Source: Codonopsis lanceolata
Taxonomy: Eukaryota; Streptophyta; Magnoliopsida; Asterales; Campanulaceae
Reading direction: 5' to 3'
Assembly: GCA_013146195.2 (NCBI GenBank)
Contig: CM028377.1
Span: 37,577,632-37,641,631, forward strand
DNA length: 64,000 nt
Shown: one piece after another, positions 1 to 12,710 of the stretch
Numbering within the stretch: position 1 is the first letter of the stretch
How the letters are laid out: every line of letters begins with the position of its first letter
The notes under the pieces: generated by a model
What the model was told of the DNA's origin: nothing
Database searches by the model: none
Seen by the model: only the letters and a program-made list of their open reading frames with translations
Position numbers and translations under genes: made by a program

Positions 1-715
1 TGAAGACACAAAAAAAGTATGAAGTGGAAAAAAAGTGGGGAGTTGAGTGACGAGGAAGAATGATAGTTACTACATATTGTTTCTTTGTTATACAAACTTC
101 CCACTCTTTTACTAATTCATATCATGTTGTTGTTGTTGTTGTTTCATTATTTGTGTTTATATGATTCAAAATAGATTTAGTAACACAAAACAGAAAACTT
201 TTTATGTGTTTTGTGTTGCTATACATGTAAAGTGTTCAATAAAATACTTGAATAAATTGTTTTTTCGTTGTTGGATACCTTTTTCAATCTCGATGCATTA
301 ATTTTGAATCACAATGCATCATTAGTGAATTGTGATGCATTAATTTGGATTTGGGATGTAGAAAAGATGCATATGTATTTTCAATCATTTGTTGATTGTG
401 CATTAGAAAAATGTAGATAAGGCTTGGTAATCTTAAATTTATGCATTGCAATACATAATTTGATGCATTGTGCTGCAAATGATTATATGATATTTTAAAT
501 TAATGCATCGTTGTACTACATATATTTGCATCGAAGTGCATAATTTGATGCAGTGCGATACAAATTTGAATTAGCTAAATAATTTGATGAATTACAGTGC
601 AAAAATTGATAAAATTAAATTAATGCAACGCGGTGCATAGGGGTGAGTGATCCGTAGTGCGTCTCAGGTTCATTAATAGTATCATAGTCTTTTTGCCCTC
701 ATAAGTAACTTTTTA
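1..715. other. AT-rich spacer with TGATGCAT-type words
   Basis: No gene is visible. Between about 280 and 640 the words gatgcat, tgcatta and gatgcattg recur every 30-60 bases on both strands, and the same words return at 955-1100. The pattern looks like a degenerate short-period repeat or the subterminal region of an old transposon. Short open frames here are low-complexity translations of this repeat. Confidence 0.5.
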
Positions 716-808
716 CGGTTGAAAAAAAATATGATGGACTGTACCGATTGAAAACTTTTGAAAGTGGACCGGCTCGAATTTACCCCAAATTATTAAAAAG
801 GAAAGATG

Positions 809-1452
809 CGAGCTGGTCCCCTTTCTAAAGTTTTCAATTGTTCGAGTCCCGTGTTTTTTTTCAACCGAAAAAAGTCACATTTTGGAGCAAAATGACTACG
901 ATACCCTTAATGAACCAAAGGCACGCTATGGAGGTCACTTACTTAGTTCATCACACTGCATCAACTTTTCCACCGCGATGCACCGATTTAAATTACATAA
1001 TCCAATTTGTATCGCTCTGCACCAATTTTATGCACCGCGATACATCAATTCAAGAAACCAATTGATGTATCTCGATGCGAATTGGGTTCGAATGCATCTC
1101 CTCCGCCTTCTTCTTCTTCCTCCTCCTCTGTTATAAGTCATCTTCTTCATCATTTGCATTCATCCTTACTAAAAATCATCCAGTCCAAATCCATTACAGT
1201 ATCGTACTTAATGGTTCGGAAAAATTGTTAATCTTTCGGGGGCGTTGTCCCCGAACCCCCGTGACCTGACCGGGTAAGTCAATTCCCGTTTCATTACGTA
1301 AAAATGGTGATTTTCGAATCAAATGTGTTTGTCGGAGCTATTGAAAGAGCTGATGACATTTTCGAACAATATTTCGAAAAATAGACTTTAGCGGTTGAAA
1401 AAAAAAACTAGGGGAGTGAAAGGGTTACAAGTTTGAGAAAAGGACCGAGTCG
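809..1452. mobile_element. Short TIR element with ~60-bp inverted ends
   Basis: The sequence at 809-867 (cgagctggtcccc ... ttttttttcaaccg) returns inverted at 1392-1452 (cggttgaaaaaaaa ... ggaccgagtcg), so the 644-bp segment has imperfect terminal inverted repeats of about 60 bp. A third copy of the same end lies at 716-776 in the orientation of the right end and is followed by the same word, gaatttacccc, probably the end of a neighbouring copy. The interior has no coding capacity. Long inverted ends suggest a Mutator-like non-autonomous element; no clear target duplication was found. Confidence 0.5.
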
Positions 1453-1814
1453 AATTTACCCCTATTAAAAATGGGGAAAAGGACAATACTTAATACCACA
1501 CTTATAAAATACTTAATACAACACTTTTGGTTGTAAAAATACTATATTACCCTTAACAAAAAAAATTGTTTGAACACCGCCACCGGCCGCCACCACCTAT
1601 CGCCCAGCCACCACCACCGACTACCCAGCCACCCAGTCCCCCAGCCCCACGCCTACTGCCTGGGCAGCTCCCTCCCTCAAGCCCAGCCCATCGATTGGGC
1701 CTCCTCCAGTCCCTCCCCCGCCCCTCAAACATCGACTAGGCCTCCCACAGTCCATCCCCCATCCAGCCCACACCGGACCGCCCACTGCCCAGTCCACGTG
1801 CCTTCTTTTTTTTA
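1453..1814. other. Spacer with a C-rich tract
   Basis: 1,560-1,800 is strikingly C-rich on the plus strand (CCACC and CCAGCC words), unlike the AT-rich surroundings. It yields a Pro/His/Ser-rich open frame with no recognisable domain. A short sequence at 1,480-1,530 (cttaatacaacactttt and similar) returns inverted near 4,017-4,200, so the next element may sit inside an older repeat pair. Confidence 0.4.
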
Positions 1815-3965
1815 GAGAGAATTGCAAACAAAAAAACTGTCCTATTTCACGTTTTGCATGCTAAACCTCATGTTTCCAAATTCGACAATTAAAAGCTCCA
1901 CCTATATTTTTTTCAATGTAAACCTTCCGTCTGTTAGGCGTTAGCCTAGAAGACGGAATGCTGATTCGACTGCTCGCGTGGCGGCTGACGTGTACATTTC
2001 TTTGCAATATAAATCATGTCCAAATAATAGGTTTGCAAATTTAACCTTTTTTCAACGATTTTCCTCAATTCCAATAAATTTCGTTCCATTATAAACCCGG
2101 TCCAAATGATAATTTTGTAAATTAAACCTTTTGTCTCACTTATAAAATCAACAAAATTCCAATTAAATCCAAAAATAAAATAGTGTACTATTTGTATAGA
2201 ACAAAGGAAGTACATTATATTATTATTCTTCATACGCTCCTAAATAATCGTCCGATTTGAATCGTCACACCGTTTAAGAAAAACCAATTGATTTTATTAT
2301 AAATAATGGTATAATGTGTATTTTCTCTTAAAGATATTGTACATGTGATCATAATTAAAGTGGTAAAATTGTTTTTTTATTATTAAAGGAAAGTGTAGCA
2401 ACAAGACAATTATTTTGGAATGAACCAAAAAATAAAAAACAGAACAATTATTTAGGAACAAATGGAGTATATGGTAAAGTTGAAAGTACCAATTTAAATT
2501 ATTTTTTTCAAAAATAAGAGGACGTTCATGCCAGGGTGAAAACCTTCAAAGTCTTAATTTTATTTTATATAAAATTTTAATTTCCTTAATGATTTTCGAT
2601 TGATATGTCGAATATAAATACAAAACAAATATCATCCAACCAGTTTTGTAGTACTTAATGAACTACGATGACTCCTTCAGTTCAATGATTTTATTTAATA
2701 TACTTCCTTTGTCCCAAACAAATAATTTTAATTAATTAATTATTTATTTATTTGATTAACTTGATGAAAATTTGATTTAACATTAATAAAAAGTTACTAA
2801 TTCTTAGAAAAAATTACAATTTGTTGTTTTTAATATTCTTAATATTGCATTAATGATGGTTTGGATAGCATGTGCACAAAGGGGTGCATTTGAAGAACCT
2901 AGATATAGTGATGTGTTTGTCAAAGTGGTTTTGAGGATGGTTGTTGGGTTTTATATTTTTATTTTATAACGACAGAAGGAAAAAAAATTAGTAAAAAAAA
3001 AGATAGAGAGAAGCGGGTGTTGAAACAAGATAAAATCAAAAAATCAAAAATTAATATCACTAATTTTTGCAAGGAAAACAAAGTGAGTAAATTTTGTTTC
3101 AATAATCATTTGTTCACAAGTTCGAGTGCCGCTATACATAGTTTTTGGGACAAAAAGATCACTTTGTATAAATAAGTGTTTAACAAGTAAAAGCATATGT
3201 TATATTTTGCCATAATTATATTATCAATACCTAAGATAAAAATATTTCTTCGATTTCACTCAAAAAGTTCATGTTTGAAAATTTTAATAATTATGTAGTA
3301 TACAAGTATTTATAAAATTGATCACAATTACAAAAAGATTTGAGCATTTGCCAAAATGTTTATAACATATGTGAACAGTAAACTTGAAAGGTTATGGAGA
3401 TTGAATGCAAAAATATTGAAAGTGATTTTTTTAACCGAACATTCCAAAATAGAATAGTAATCTCTCATCATAAAACTGTTTATACATGTCTTATTAGTGA
3501 CAATTGTCATAATTTTTTAATTCATGTTTTGGAAAAAAAATATTATTCTCGTTTATACATGTTTTAGAATTTCTTACAATAAAATAAACAAATGTAAACA
3601 AATAAACTTCCCTCTCACCTCTAGTTGAATTTAATTGGAATTTTGTTGATTTTATAAGTGAGACAAAAGATTTAATTTGCAAAATTATTATTTGGACATG
3701 GTTTATAATGGAACGAAATTTATTGGAATGAAGGGAAATCGTTGAAAAATGTTAAATTTGCAAACCTATTATTTGGACAGAGTTTATATTGCAAAGAAAT
3801 GTACACGTCAGCCGCCACGCAAGCAGCCGAATCAGCATTCGTCTTCTAGACTAACGCTTAGCAGACGGAAGGTTTACAATGAAAAAAAAATAGGTGGAGG
3901 TTTTAATTGTCGAATTTGGAAACGTGAAATAGAATAGGTTTTTTTTTTTTTTTTGCAATTCTCTC
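1815..3965. mobile_element. MULE-like element with ~350-bp terminal inverted repeats
   Basis: The segment starts gagagaattgc and ends gcaattctctc. The outer ~350 bases at each end (about 1,815-2,175 and 3,625-3,965) are inverted copies of each other at high identity, sharing for instance cgtggcggctgacgtgtac and taaatttcgttccattataa. Flanking 9-mers are TTTTTTTTA on the left and TATTTTTTA on the right, a one-mismatch match in low-complexity sequence. Long TIRs with a 9-bp duplication are typical of Mutator-like elements. The 1.4-kb interior is AT-rich with no transposase, so this is a non-autonomous or gutted copy. Confidence 0.75.
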
Positions 3966-4996
3966 TATTTTTTAATTTCATAAAATGAGAAAAATGGTAA
4001 TTTGATCAATTTTTTTTTAAAGGTGTTGTATTAAGTATTTCACATGGACAAATGATATTAAGCTTCATGATATTAATGAGAAAATGATTAAGTTGATAGT
4101 GATTTGAATATCTACATCATTATTTAGAAAATACCATATTTAATCCGACGATGTAAAATTTATAGTAGATTTGGTGTTGTAATATAAGTATTTCACATGT
4201 ATGGTATTAAGTATCTATGTAAAAAAGAACCCTACCAAGATTGGGATATATGGATGAAGAATGTATTTATTATGTTTTTAAAGGGGCAACGACACATTAC
4301 TACATTAGTAACCTGCCTATTTAATTGGTGCATGCAACGTTTAGCTCCAGGTCTTTATGTTTCACTTTGCCTATCAAATTTCTTAATTTGACTCGGGGAG
4401 ATTCCTCCGTTTATGTGTTGAGAATGAGATGACTTGATTAACCAGGTAACAGATCAGTTCTCTCTAAGGGTTTTGGACAAGTGCATTTTGACTTTTGGGG
4501 TTAGGCAATCGCTCACTATTTTGGCTGAGCGATCGCTCAATAAAAGAATCATTCGAGGCTGCTACTGGTTTTTGCGCGGTCGCCCAGTACTTGGGCTGAG
4601 CGACCACTCAACCCCGTTTTTTAGGTTTTTGCAGATTGTCTGTTTTTTTATCCTTTTAAGGGTTTTAGGGTTTCTATTGTATCCATATAAATAGTTATAT
4701 ACTTAGAACATTTGAAGGTGAGTCTCTAATAAAATTTTGACAGTCTGTTGGTTCCAATCTCTCTCTATTCTTTACGATTGATCCTATTATACTTTGTTAA
4801 TTTATTTGATAGTATTCCGTTATACACAATATTATGTAAAACGAATCATTTATAGAAAGGGTAGTAGATGTGAGAGAGCTTCAATGGAGAATCAAAATGG
4901 TGTTTATGATGAACCAAGTAAACGAAAGGCAAGTGGGACTTGCTCATAAAATCAATGGTGTGGTTGTGGGGATAGGGAGGGAAACACACGGTGTGT
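3966..4996. other. Spacer with a possible LTR-type fragment
   Basis: No gene is supported. At 4,496-4,612 there are palindromic words (gagcgatcgctc) and the phrase ggctgagcga twice, followed by a T-rich stretch and a tataaata-like word near 4,685. The style resembles the GC palindromes inside the solo LTRs at 53.0-54.4 and 60.9-62.1 kb, so a retrotransposon LTR fragment is possible but unproven. Confidence 0.3.
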
Positions 4997-5246
4997 GGGT
5001 GACAATTCGTGCAATCGTATCGTTTTCGTACCTTATTATCGTGTTTTCATATTATTTATCTTATTTGATCATAAATATAACAATAAATATTATTTTGAAT
5101 ATATTAACAATTTCGGTCTTTCGTATCATGTTTCGTGTTGTGTCGTGTCGTTGCTGGGCTTATCATGTCATTTGTCTCTATAATCGTATTTTATAATCGT
5201 ATCGTGCTGGTTCGTACTATCGTGTCATGTCAGTCATTGTCACCCC
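4997..5246. mobile_element. hAT-like MITE (short, degenerate)
   Basis: The segment begins gggtgacaattcg and ends cattgtcacccc, which are near-inverted copies. The interior is rich in tatcgtg, cgtgtcg and gtatcg words, the same composition as the better-defined MITE at 43,304-43,895. No clean 8-bp target duplication could be fixed. Confidence 0.4.
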
Positions 5247-6180
5247 TTACTTAGTTAGTTTTTTTATATTATTTTGTGTACTAACTATATTTTTTGAACA
5301 ATAATACGTAGTACATTTATTTAAAAAATATATTTCCTTCGTTCTAAAATTATTGTTATGTTTTTTTTTTTGTTCATTTCAAAATATCTGTTTTATTTGA
5401 AACTTTCCTTTAGGATAATACTTTTATAATTTTATCCTTATTTTTTATCATATATTAATCATAAACCATATATACATAAATTATAAAATAAATTATATAT
5501 CAAATTAATATTAATAATTAAATCAAATATTTTTTAATCTGTACATCAAATTAACTCATACGATAATTTTAAGATAGCAATTGTGATCCAAATCTTTTCA
5601 ACCACTGAATCATGATGGAGTTTAAAAACTGGCTAACTGTCACTTCCGAAGCAAGGGAAAGACAAGGAGTGAGATGGAAGTGGGTCTTTGTCACTTTGAG
5701 GAAACCCAAAATTACAATTACACCCTCTCCTTTAGTAAGGGGCCAGATTGAATTAAGGGCATTTGTGTTCAAATAAATTTTGTACAATGTAATATTCAAA
5801 ATATCCTTGTAGAGGCATCCTGACAAGTTAACAAACCTCTCTATAGATACATATATATATATATATATATATAGTGAATGAGAGCCACACGCCAAAGATA
5901 AAGATTTGTGTAGGACTGTTTTACAGATCTTAGGCATGTGAGACAAAGTCCCATTTAAGAATTTATGGATCATATTAAATAAATAACATGTAATTAAAAA
6001 TCATAAAAATAAGTTAGCTAAGATGGTTTAGAGTTGATATTTAAGGTTTGGTGGAATGTGATGTGATTGATTTGACTCTCACAGCTTGTGGAATTAATTT
6101 ATTTTGCATATTAATGTGAAATTCCTTATTTTGATCCGGTGTCCTTGCACTTTCAAGGTTTATATTTCTCATGTCTTACA
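5247..6180. other. AT-rich spacer with AT microsatellite
   Basis: No gene is visible. It contains an (AT)n run at about 5,850-5,873. A 134-codon minus-strand frame across 5,569-5,973 is only an open stretch passing through that microsatellite and has no recognisable domain. Confidence 0.4.
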
Positions 6181-6239
6181 GTTTAATCCTTTGTCAACTC
6201 TGTTAGCATCAGTTGCCTCAGGATACTTGACAGATCCTA

Positions 6240-6900
6240 ACGGCTTTTAACGAAATGTTAAATGACACATTTAAAGCCAAACGTGACACATTGAAAAGAG
6301 GAAAAATGATACATTTTAAGGTTAAAAGTGACACTATAAAGAGAAATTTATTATAATTCTCATTAAAATACAAAGTAACATTTTTATACTAAAAAGTGAC
6401 GCATCTAATACTAAAAAATGTCACTTTCAAACTAACGTTGATCGTTAAAAGTGACACATAAGTGTCACTTTAAAACTAACGTTGACCGCCAAAAGTGACA
6501 CATTTAATATTAAAACGTGACACTTTCAATGCAAAAAAGTGACACTTTTAAGGTCAATCATGATAATTTTTATTTATATCGCAAAATGACACTTGTAGAA
6601 TCAAAAGTAACACATTTAATGCTAAAAAGTGACATTTTTAATGTTATAAAGTAACACTTTAATACCAAACGTAATGATTTTCATTTATAAAAAAAGAGAC
6701 ACTTTTCAAACTTAAAGTAACACATTTAAGACTAAAAGTGACACGTTTAAGCCCAAAAAGTAATACTTTTTTAGGAAAAAAATTATAATTTTTATTAAAA
6801 ATGCAAAGTGACACTTCTAAGGCCAAAAGTTACACATTTTATACCATTAAGTGATATTTTTAATAGTAAAAAGTGACACTCTGCATATATAAATATGAGA
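6240..6900. repeat. Field of AAAGTGACAC-type short repeats
   Basis: The words gtgacac, agtgacactt, gtgacacattta and variants (gtaacac, gtgacat) recur roughly every 20-35 bases for about 650 bp, mostly in one orientation. Connecting words such as aaagtgac, cacatttaa and taaaaagtgac are also shared, so the tract looks like a diverged minisatellite built on a 20-25 base unit. There are no unique equal-length spacers, so it is not a CRISPR-like array. Confidence 0.6.
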
Positions 6901-8075
6901 GGTGGCGTTATAATTTTAAAAACTAAGGGGTTGTATTGAGATTTCTGAATTTTGCCCCATTTAACCTGGATAGATCCGTCTTACGGATAAGGATCAGCAA
7001 GACCATCTAACAGGAGACCAACTGTTCCCTAAATCTATCATCTACACCTCATTTCTTGTAGGTGTTATACCTTATGTTGTACATTACAATAAATGAGGTG
7101 TAGAGACCATAGAGTGAGTTTTGGAGTGTGGTTAGCTCCACCATATATATATATTCTTTTCGGGTAACAAGTCCACTATTTTATTTTTAAATGTTTCACA
7201 TAAGAAATTCACTTTAAAAAATTAAGACATAAATGTCAATTTTTTTTTTTTTAAGTTTTGACTTTTAAAAAGAGGCTCCTTGCGCGAAACGGAGGGAGTA
7301 TAATATTAGAGCAAGAACAACAAAGCTCTTTCATTTGGGGAGCTTAAGCTCCATTTTTTTCTATTTTATTACAAAAATGCCATTAAGCTCCACACTTAAG
7401 CTTCCTAATAAAAATACTCTTCCAACAATGCACAAATTCCAATATTTTTATATACTCCATTATCTTTATCTCTAATAATTTAATATTTTTACAGAAAAAT
7501 GTCTAGAAATTTGAAAAATTCATAGAAATTTTTTCTGATATCCAAATGAAACAAATCAAATCTCTATTTGTAGGTAAAATGTTTACTTTAATACAGGAAA
7601 AAAAATATTAAAAAATATATATTTTATAGCTGAAAATTGATGAAAAAAAGAAGTGGAGAAAAAAAAAGTGATGATGTGACATGTGGGAAATAGGCAAAGT
7701 CAGGAAGGGTAAAGCCGTGTGCAGATGTTGTCGGTGAAAACTCCGTCGTTTTGGCCCTTTTTCGGTGAATCGGTGTCGTTTTTTGTTGAATATTTTTGTT
7801 AAGCAATGGGAGCTTGTTTTGCTCCCAAACTTACTTTTTGCTTATTAAACAATTTTTAATAATCTTTGTTGTTTTAAAAAATCTCAAAAAATCTCTTAAG
7901 CACCGGCTTAAGCACTATTGTTGTTTATGGTCTTAGGCGTTAACCTATTATTGACGATAAATATTTATATTTGTTCACGGTATACACATGGTTGTTATTA
8001 ATGTATATATTTTATTGCAAAAATAAGTCCAAACATGTCCTAGATGTTGGAAATGACTTTACTGTGGGGACCTGT

Positions 8076-8078
<3 letters not shown>
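6901..8078. other. AT-rich spacer
   Basis: No gene is supported. An imperfect hairpin lies at about 7,031-7,105 (ctacacctcattt pairing with aaatgaggtgtag). The words gagcttaagctcc and cttaagcaccggcttaagcac are also partly self-complementary. A 60-codon minus frame at 7,624-7,806 has no recognisable features. Confidence 0.4.

Positions 8079-8108
<30 letters not shown>
8079..8108. repeat. (TG)n microsatellite
   Basis: About 15 uninterrupted TG units, lying roughly 900 bp downstream of the stop codon of the minus-strand gene at 8,978-12,710. Confidence 0.9.
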
Positions 8109-8109
<1 letters not shown>

Positions 8110-8977
8110 CCTAAACCAAAAAGAGGGGAGGCATCGCCCCGACACTGAAACACAAATTTCATAGAGATAACATTGGTCTGAAGAAAGAAGCATGTCTCCG
8201 GTGAATACGGTAAAACCAAAGCGATAGAATTTGGTCAAGGAAAGAGACGACTCTATAAAAACCAGAAAGCAAGCAATGTATGAAGTTCTTGCCCTCCTAA
8301 CCTCAGACCAATCTTCAAGATTGAACTCTATTATTATTAAGATCATCAACAGAAACAGCAAATTCAGCAGATTAACAAAGCTACAAGAATTTCACTGCTT
8401 CCTTTTCAATCTGTCCGACAACCCTTTTCACGTCTAGTTCTCGTACCAGAGTTCACCACGAAAAGATATCATCTCTAGTCTACCCTTGTTCAACTGATCT
8501 CAACATGTCTAACGAAAAAAACATGAAAACTCGAGTATAAAAAGAAGTGGACTCATTGTCCTGACGATCATTATATAACATTAAAACTGTACATCTTCTC
8601 ATAAAGAATGAAGGATGATGCATTTGTGAATTTGTAACAATAAAGGTAAAAAAAAACTATAAGTAAAGAGGGCTTACCCCAAATGAATCTCTCCAAATAA
8701 ACGTAGAGAACCTGCAAAATATCAAAATTTTCTACATTGTCTAATTGCTAGCTATACTAAAATGAAGAAAACCTTCTTCTAGACCACCTTCTGATTTTGC
8801 CCCCCATAAACAATTGGCAAATACAGCGTGACGTGCCATTGTGTGACTTCCGCCTCAGGGTGAAGAAGATTTATCTGTATTTTACAAACATCTTCAATGC
8901 CCATATGCAAGCTCAGCACCAGCAGAAAATGGCCCATTTGTTTTCCTCTTCTCAACTCATTGCAAACCTGATTCTTC
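8109..8977. other. Downstream flank / possible 3' UTR of the minus-strand gene
   Basis: No separate gene is recognised. The part nearest 8,977 probably includes the 3' untranslated region of the gene ending at 8,978. No clear poly(A) site could be chosen by eye. A 68-codon plus-strand frame at 8,231-8,437 has no known domain. Confidence 0.35.
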
Positions 8978-11900
8978 TCAACTCATTGCTGACCCTGATT
9001 CTTCTTCAGTGGGTGTCATATTAAGATCTGGTATCACGTTAAGATCGGGTAGCACAAACCCTCTTTCCTGAGTTTCGACATCGTTTTGTACTTCACACAA
9101 CTCCATTGACGTTTGATTACTGTGCACAGAATGTCTCGGTAAGAATGAGTGAGCCTGATTAAATATAGATGATGCTTCCATCTGATTGAATTGATAGGAA
9201 ATTGTTGTCTCTGGTTTATCTGATCCATCCTCCATATTATTTCCTGGTTGGAGCTGCAAACCATGCTGCAAAAATACATGAAAAGGTTAGAAGACCGCTA
9301 AACAACTAGTACATGAAACAAATGCAGAATTGCACGCAAATGGCTGGAAAGTAGCTCATGCAAATGGCTTGAAAATAGTTCAAAATTGATCAACAAACAG
9401 AAAATTTTAACTTCAGTTATGAATTACATCAAAATATGAAAGAAAAGCTCTGCTGCTCAGGGCAACAATCATGAGCCGGAAAACATTATATAGCAAATAA
9501 TGGACCGGGAATACGAAAAAAGAGAAGAAGGAATACCTTGAGTCTCTTTAAGTTTGCACTTCTAGCAATCTGTTCTTTAAATGTTACTTGCATTGATGCT
9601 AACTCCTGATTACAAAAGAACATAAATAAGGGCTAAAGGCAAACAATCTTAGAAAAAAAGCAAGTGCCAATGTAATCTAGGAGTGGGAAAATACCTTCTT
9701 TAGATGTGTTCTTTCCTTCAAAAGAAAGCCTTCTTCTTCTTTAAGTTCAGCAAACGTCTGCCATTACAGAAAATAAACTACACCATTAATCTCACCAACC
9801 CTATCCAATTCATTCAAGAAACCTAATAAATAAAACATGGACAATTAAACAGCGGAACTCAAAATTACCTTCCTTTTTCTTGATTTCTTGTTGGTAGTAG
9901 CCGTTGCACACTCAATTGGAAAAACAGCCTGAAAGTACACATAAAAGACAGCAATTTAGCTAATTCCCGAGTTACATTACAGAAGCTACCCAAGAACAAA
10001 AACAAGACAAGAACTATAATAGGATAAACATGCACATTTTGCATCAAATTTGTCATATAAAACATCATGTACATCTCTTATGGTGTTGCCAAACAAGGTC
10101 ATACAAATAAAAGGTGAGCCAAAGAGTGTGAGACTGGGCGAGAAGAAAGAAAAAAGCCCACATTATCTGTATAAACAGCAAGTCATGAAAGGATCCACAA
10201 GAAAATGGATAAACTTGAGCCTAGCCCAGCTCATGCGAAATGCTTGGCCCTATATGTGGTAGTTGGGGTCATTGAACCAGAAGAAAAATCCAAGAAAAAC
10301 ACTTGAAGAAAGAATAAACAAGAAAAGTCATATGATTGAATTTGAATGTGACTTCCTTACACAAAGAATCTATTAGTACCAAGATTTTTATTTTATTTTA
10401 ATAATACTAAATAAATCATTACTAACGATTCAACCCACCCTTAAATTGATAACTCATCAAACAGAACTTGATGACTGTACAATCCTACTTGGCCGCCAGG
10501 CACATGGCCTACCCAGTAGCTCTTAGTCACCTGTAAACATTCTTCTTTTTTCTTTTTTCGACGAGATGATGGGCCGACCCGACCCAACCGACCCAACGTG
10601 CACCTTGACTAGTACTCCTTCTTGGGCCAATCCGATCCGAGGCATTCCACTCACGCTGATTAGTGAAAGCGCGATTGTGGGCCGACCCATCAGTCATCGC
10701 CCACCTCGACTAACTCCTCACTCCTAGGGCAGATCCGAACCAAGTCATTCCACTCTAGAAATAAATTCCGCCGTACCTCAAAGTAAAAGTCATCCCCTAC
10801 AAACCACCCTTTACTTGTTCAACAATTTCATTTCTAGTAGAAATAAAACAAAATGGAAATCAGGAGACAACAAAGGAATCAAAGATCTCTTTTTATCCCA
10901 TTAAAAGGATTCGATAAAGTAGGGAAAGCTCCAAATAAGGCTATCCAAACCCAAAAAAACAACCCGAAACATGAAAACCAAAACCCACATTGAACATCCA
11001 TACAATAGTCCCATTCGATTCCCCCCCCCACACACACACACTAGTTTTTCTTATTGAATTTCCAAAAAAAAAAAAAAAGAGAGAAATTGGAGAAAAAAAC
11101 ATAACAAAAAAGACCACTCTATAAAAAGCATCAGCCGACACGCACACCCGCATACGTAAGTACGTAACTGACAAAAAGGAGCCAACGCCAAAACAACCCC
11201 TGAACCCCACCGTAACAACGACGAACCCGCGTTGCTAGTAATAATTCCCCTCACCATCACCACCTCCTCTATTGACAGCCAACTAAACCAACACAAAAAG
11301 CGCAACAAAAAGAAATTAGAAATTTAAAAAAAAAGGGAAAAGACAAAATCCCCCTCGACCCCTTCCCACGGGCCCTCACGAAACTATAACCAAGCCCACC
11401 AATTTCAGGAATATTTTTGGGAAAAGTGGAAAGGGCATTTCCGTCCATAACGAGAAAGAGCTGTGTGGGAGAAGTTTCCCCGGATCTCAATGACGCCGAA
11501 GTCTGCACGGACGAGCCACCAGTCCGACAAGGGTATTCTCGTCCATTTGAATTTTCAATGAAGAAAAAAGATTAGAAAAACACTTTTCCATATCTCCGGC
11601 CTCATGGCCTCACGTGATGTGGGTGAAATTCCCAGAATGCACAAGGGTATTTTCGTCAACAAGTTTTTAACTTGAGACCCAAGAAGGGAAGATTGACCAG
11701 GGTCAACGAGATCTAACGGGGAATTACCAGATCGAACTACGAGTTCAAACACAAAGACGGACTAAAAAGTACACATGCTGACCAGGGGTATTTTCGACAG
11801 CTCAAAAAAATGAAAACGATTGGAAGGAGAGAGACGAAAAGTACTGGATACAGTACACGGCGGAGTATATTTCCAAGAGACAAAACATAGAAACGATAGA

Positions 11901-12710
11901 ATGGTGGTAATTGAAAATTCGACAACGCGATGAGGGTAAATTAGTAATTAGAGCAATCTGATGACAAGGAATGTCAGGTCTATGGATAAACAAAAAAGCG
12001 ACCTCAAAAATGGAAACTCCCAATACCCCACAGAAAACTCGTGAGTCGTGACGCAGCGGAGGGGCAGTTCGGTCCTACGTGAAATAAATTGTTTAACTGT
12101 TCCGATCAGATGACCGAAAATTCACCGGCAGACGAGTAAATAGAGTCACCGGGGGAAGAAGTTACGAAACTGATGGCGAAACGGTCAAGAGGATGACCGT
12201 TACACGCCGACAGTAATGAGGCTGAAGCGTGAACGATATAATTCATCTGTAACGGAGGTTAATTTTTTCAAGCGATTTTCGAAGAGAAAGAGATCGATGA
12301 TGAGAGAGAGAGCGAGAAATCCGGCGGAGTGACCGGAGGGGGAGGGAAAATGTACAAACCTTGGATCTGCCGCCAGAGGAGCGATCTGAAGGGCGGCTGG
12401 ACTCGTCATAGCCATCGCTGGTGGAGGCGCCACTCCAAGACAGTGGAGTGGTGGGGCTACACCTAGTAGTCTCCCGTTCCTTTTTGGAAAAATTAGTAGC
12501 ACTAGTAATAGTGGTGGTCGCCGACTTAGACCGCGGCTGACGATTGCCCCACCCAAGCGGAAGCGGTAGCAACGATTGATATTGCGACGGTGGTAGTCGT
12601 TTCGCGGCGGCGGGTAAAGAAATCCACGATGAGCGTTTCAACCTCAACAAAATATCCGCTACCAGCGCATCGTCCGATAACGCCGTCCTGGCCCAGCGGT
12701 CGTCGGTCAT
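8978..12710 (-). CDS. DLNxxP (EAR-motif) coiled-coil nuclear protein, five exons
   Basis: Exons on the minus strand are 12360-12710, 9869-9928, 9695-9757, 9537-9605 and 8978-9265. All introns are GT-AG, all junctions keep phase 0, and the product is 276 residues. The start MTDDRW was chosen because related plant proteins as I recall them begin this way; an upstream in-frame Met at 12,743 would add 11 residues. Exon 1 (1-117) is Ser/Arg-rich with a CSPTTPLSWSG block. Exons 2-4 give a basic NKKSRKRK stretch (likely nuclear signal) followed by TFAELKEEEGFLLKERTHLK, a short charged coiled coil. The last exon ends in tandem DLNVIP and DLNMTP, matching the DLNxxP EAR repression motif. This suggests a nuclear co-repressor-recruiting protein, which is inference; the plant family is generally annotated as uncharacterised. 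Intron 1 is 2.4 kb and includes GC-richer blocks with gggccgacc words. It is the only gene here without visible damage. Confidence 0.85.

Noticed and set aside
1570..1815. Pro/His-rich 81-codon plus frame and its antisense Gly-rich frame
   Set aside because: Composition follows the C-rich DNA tract; no domain, no promoter or splice context.
5569..5973. 134-codon minus-strand ORF
   Set aside because: Contains an Ile-Tyr repeat from an AT microsatellite and shows no family resemblance.
6240..6900. Possible CRISPR-like array
   Set aside because: Unit and spacing vary, spacers are themselves repeats, and the context is a plant nuclear genome.
9034..9279. 81-codon minus ORF
   Set aside because: Shadow frame of exon 5 of the DLNxxP gene.
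10941..12023. Several open minus frames of 60-90 codons
   Set aside because: They lie in intron 1 of the DLNxxP gene, have no domain, and lack support as separate genes.
12243..12359. Extension of the exon 1 frame past 12,360
   Set aside because: A GT donor at aag|gtttgt and the match to the next exon show this is intron sequence.
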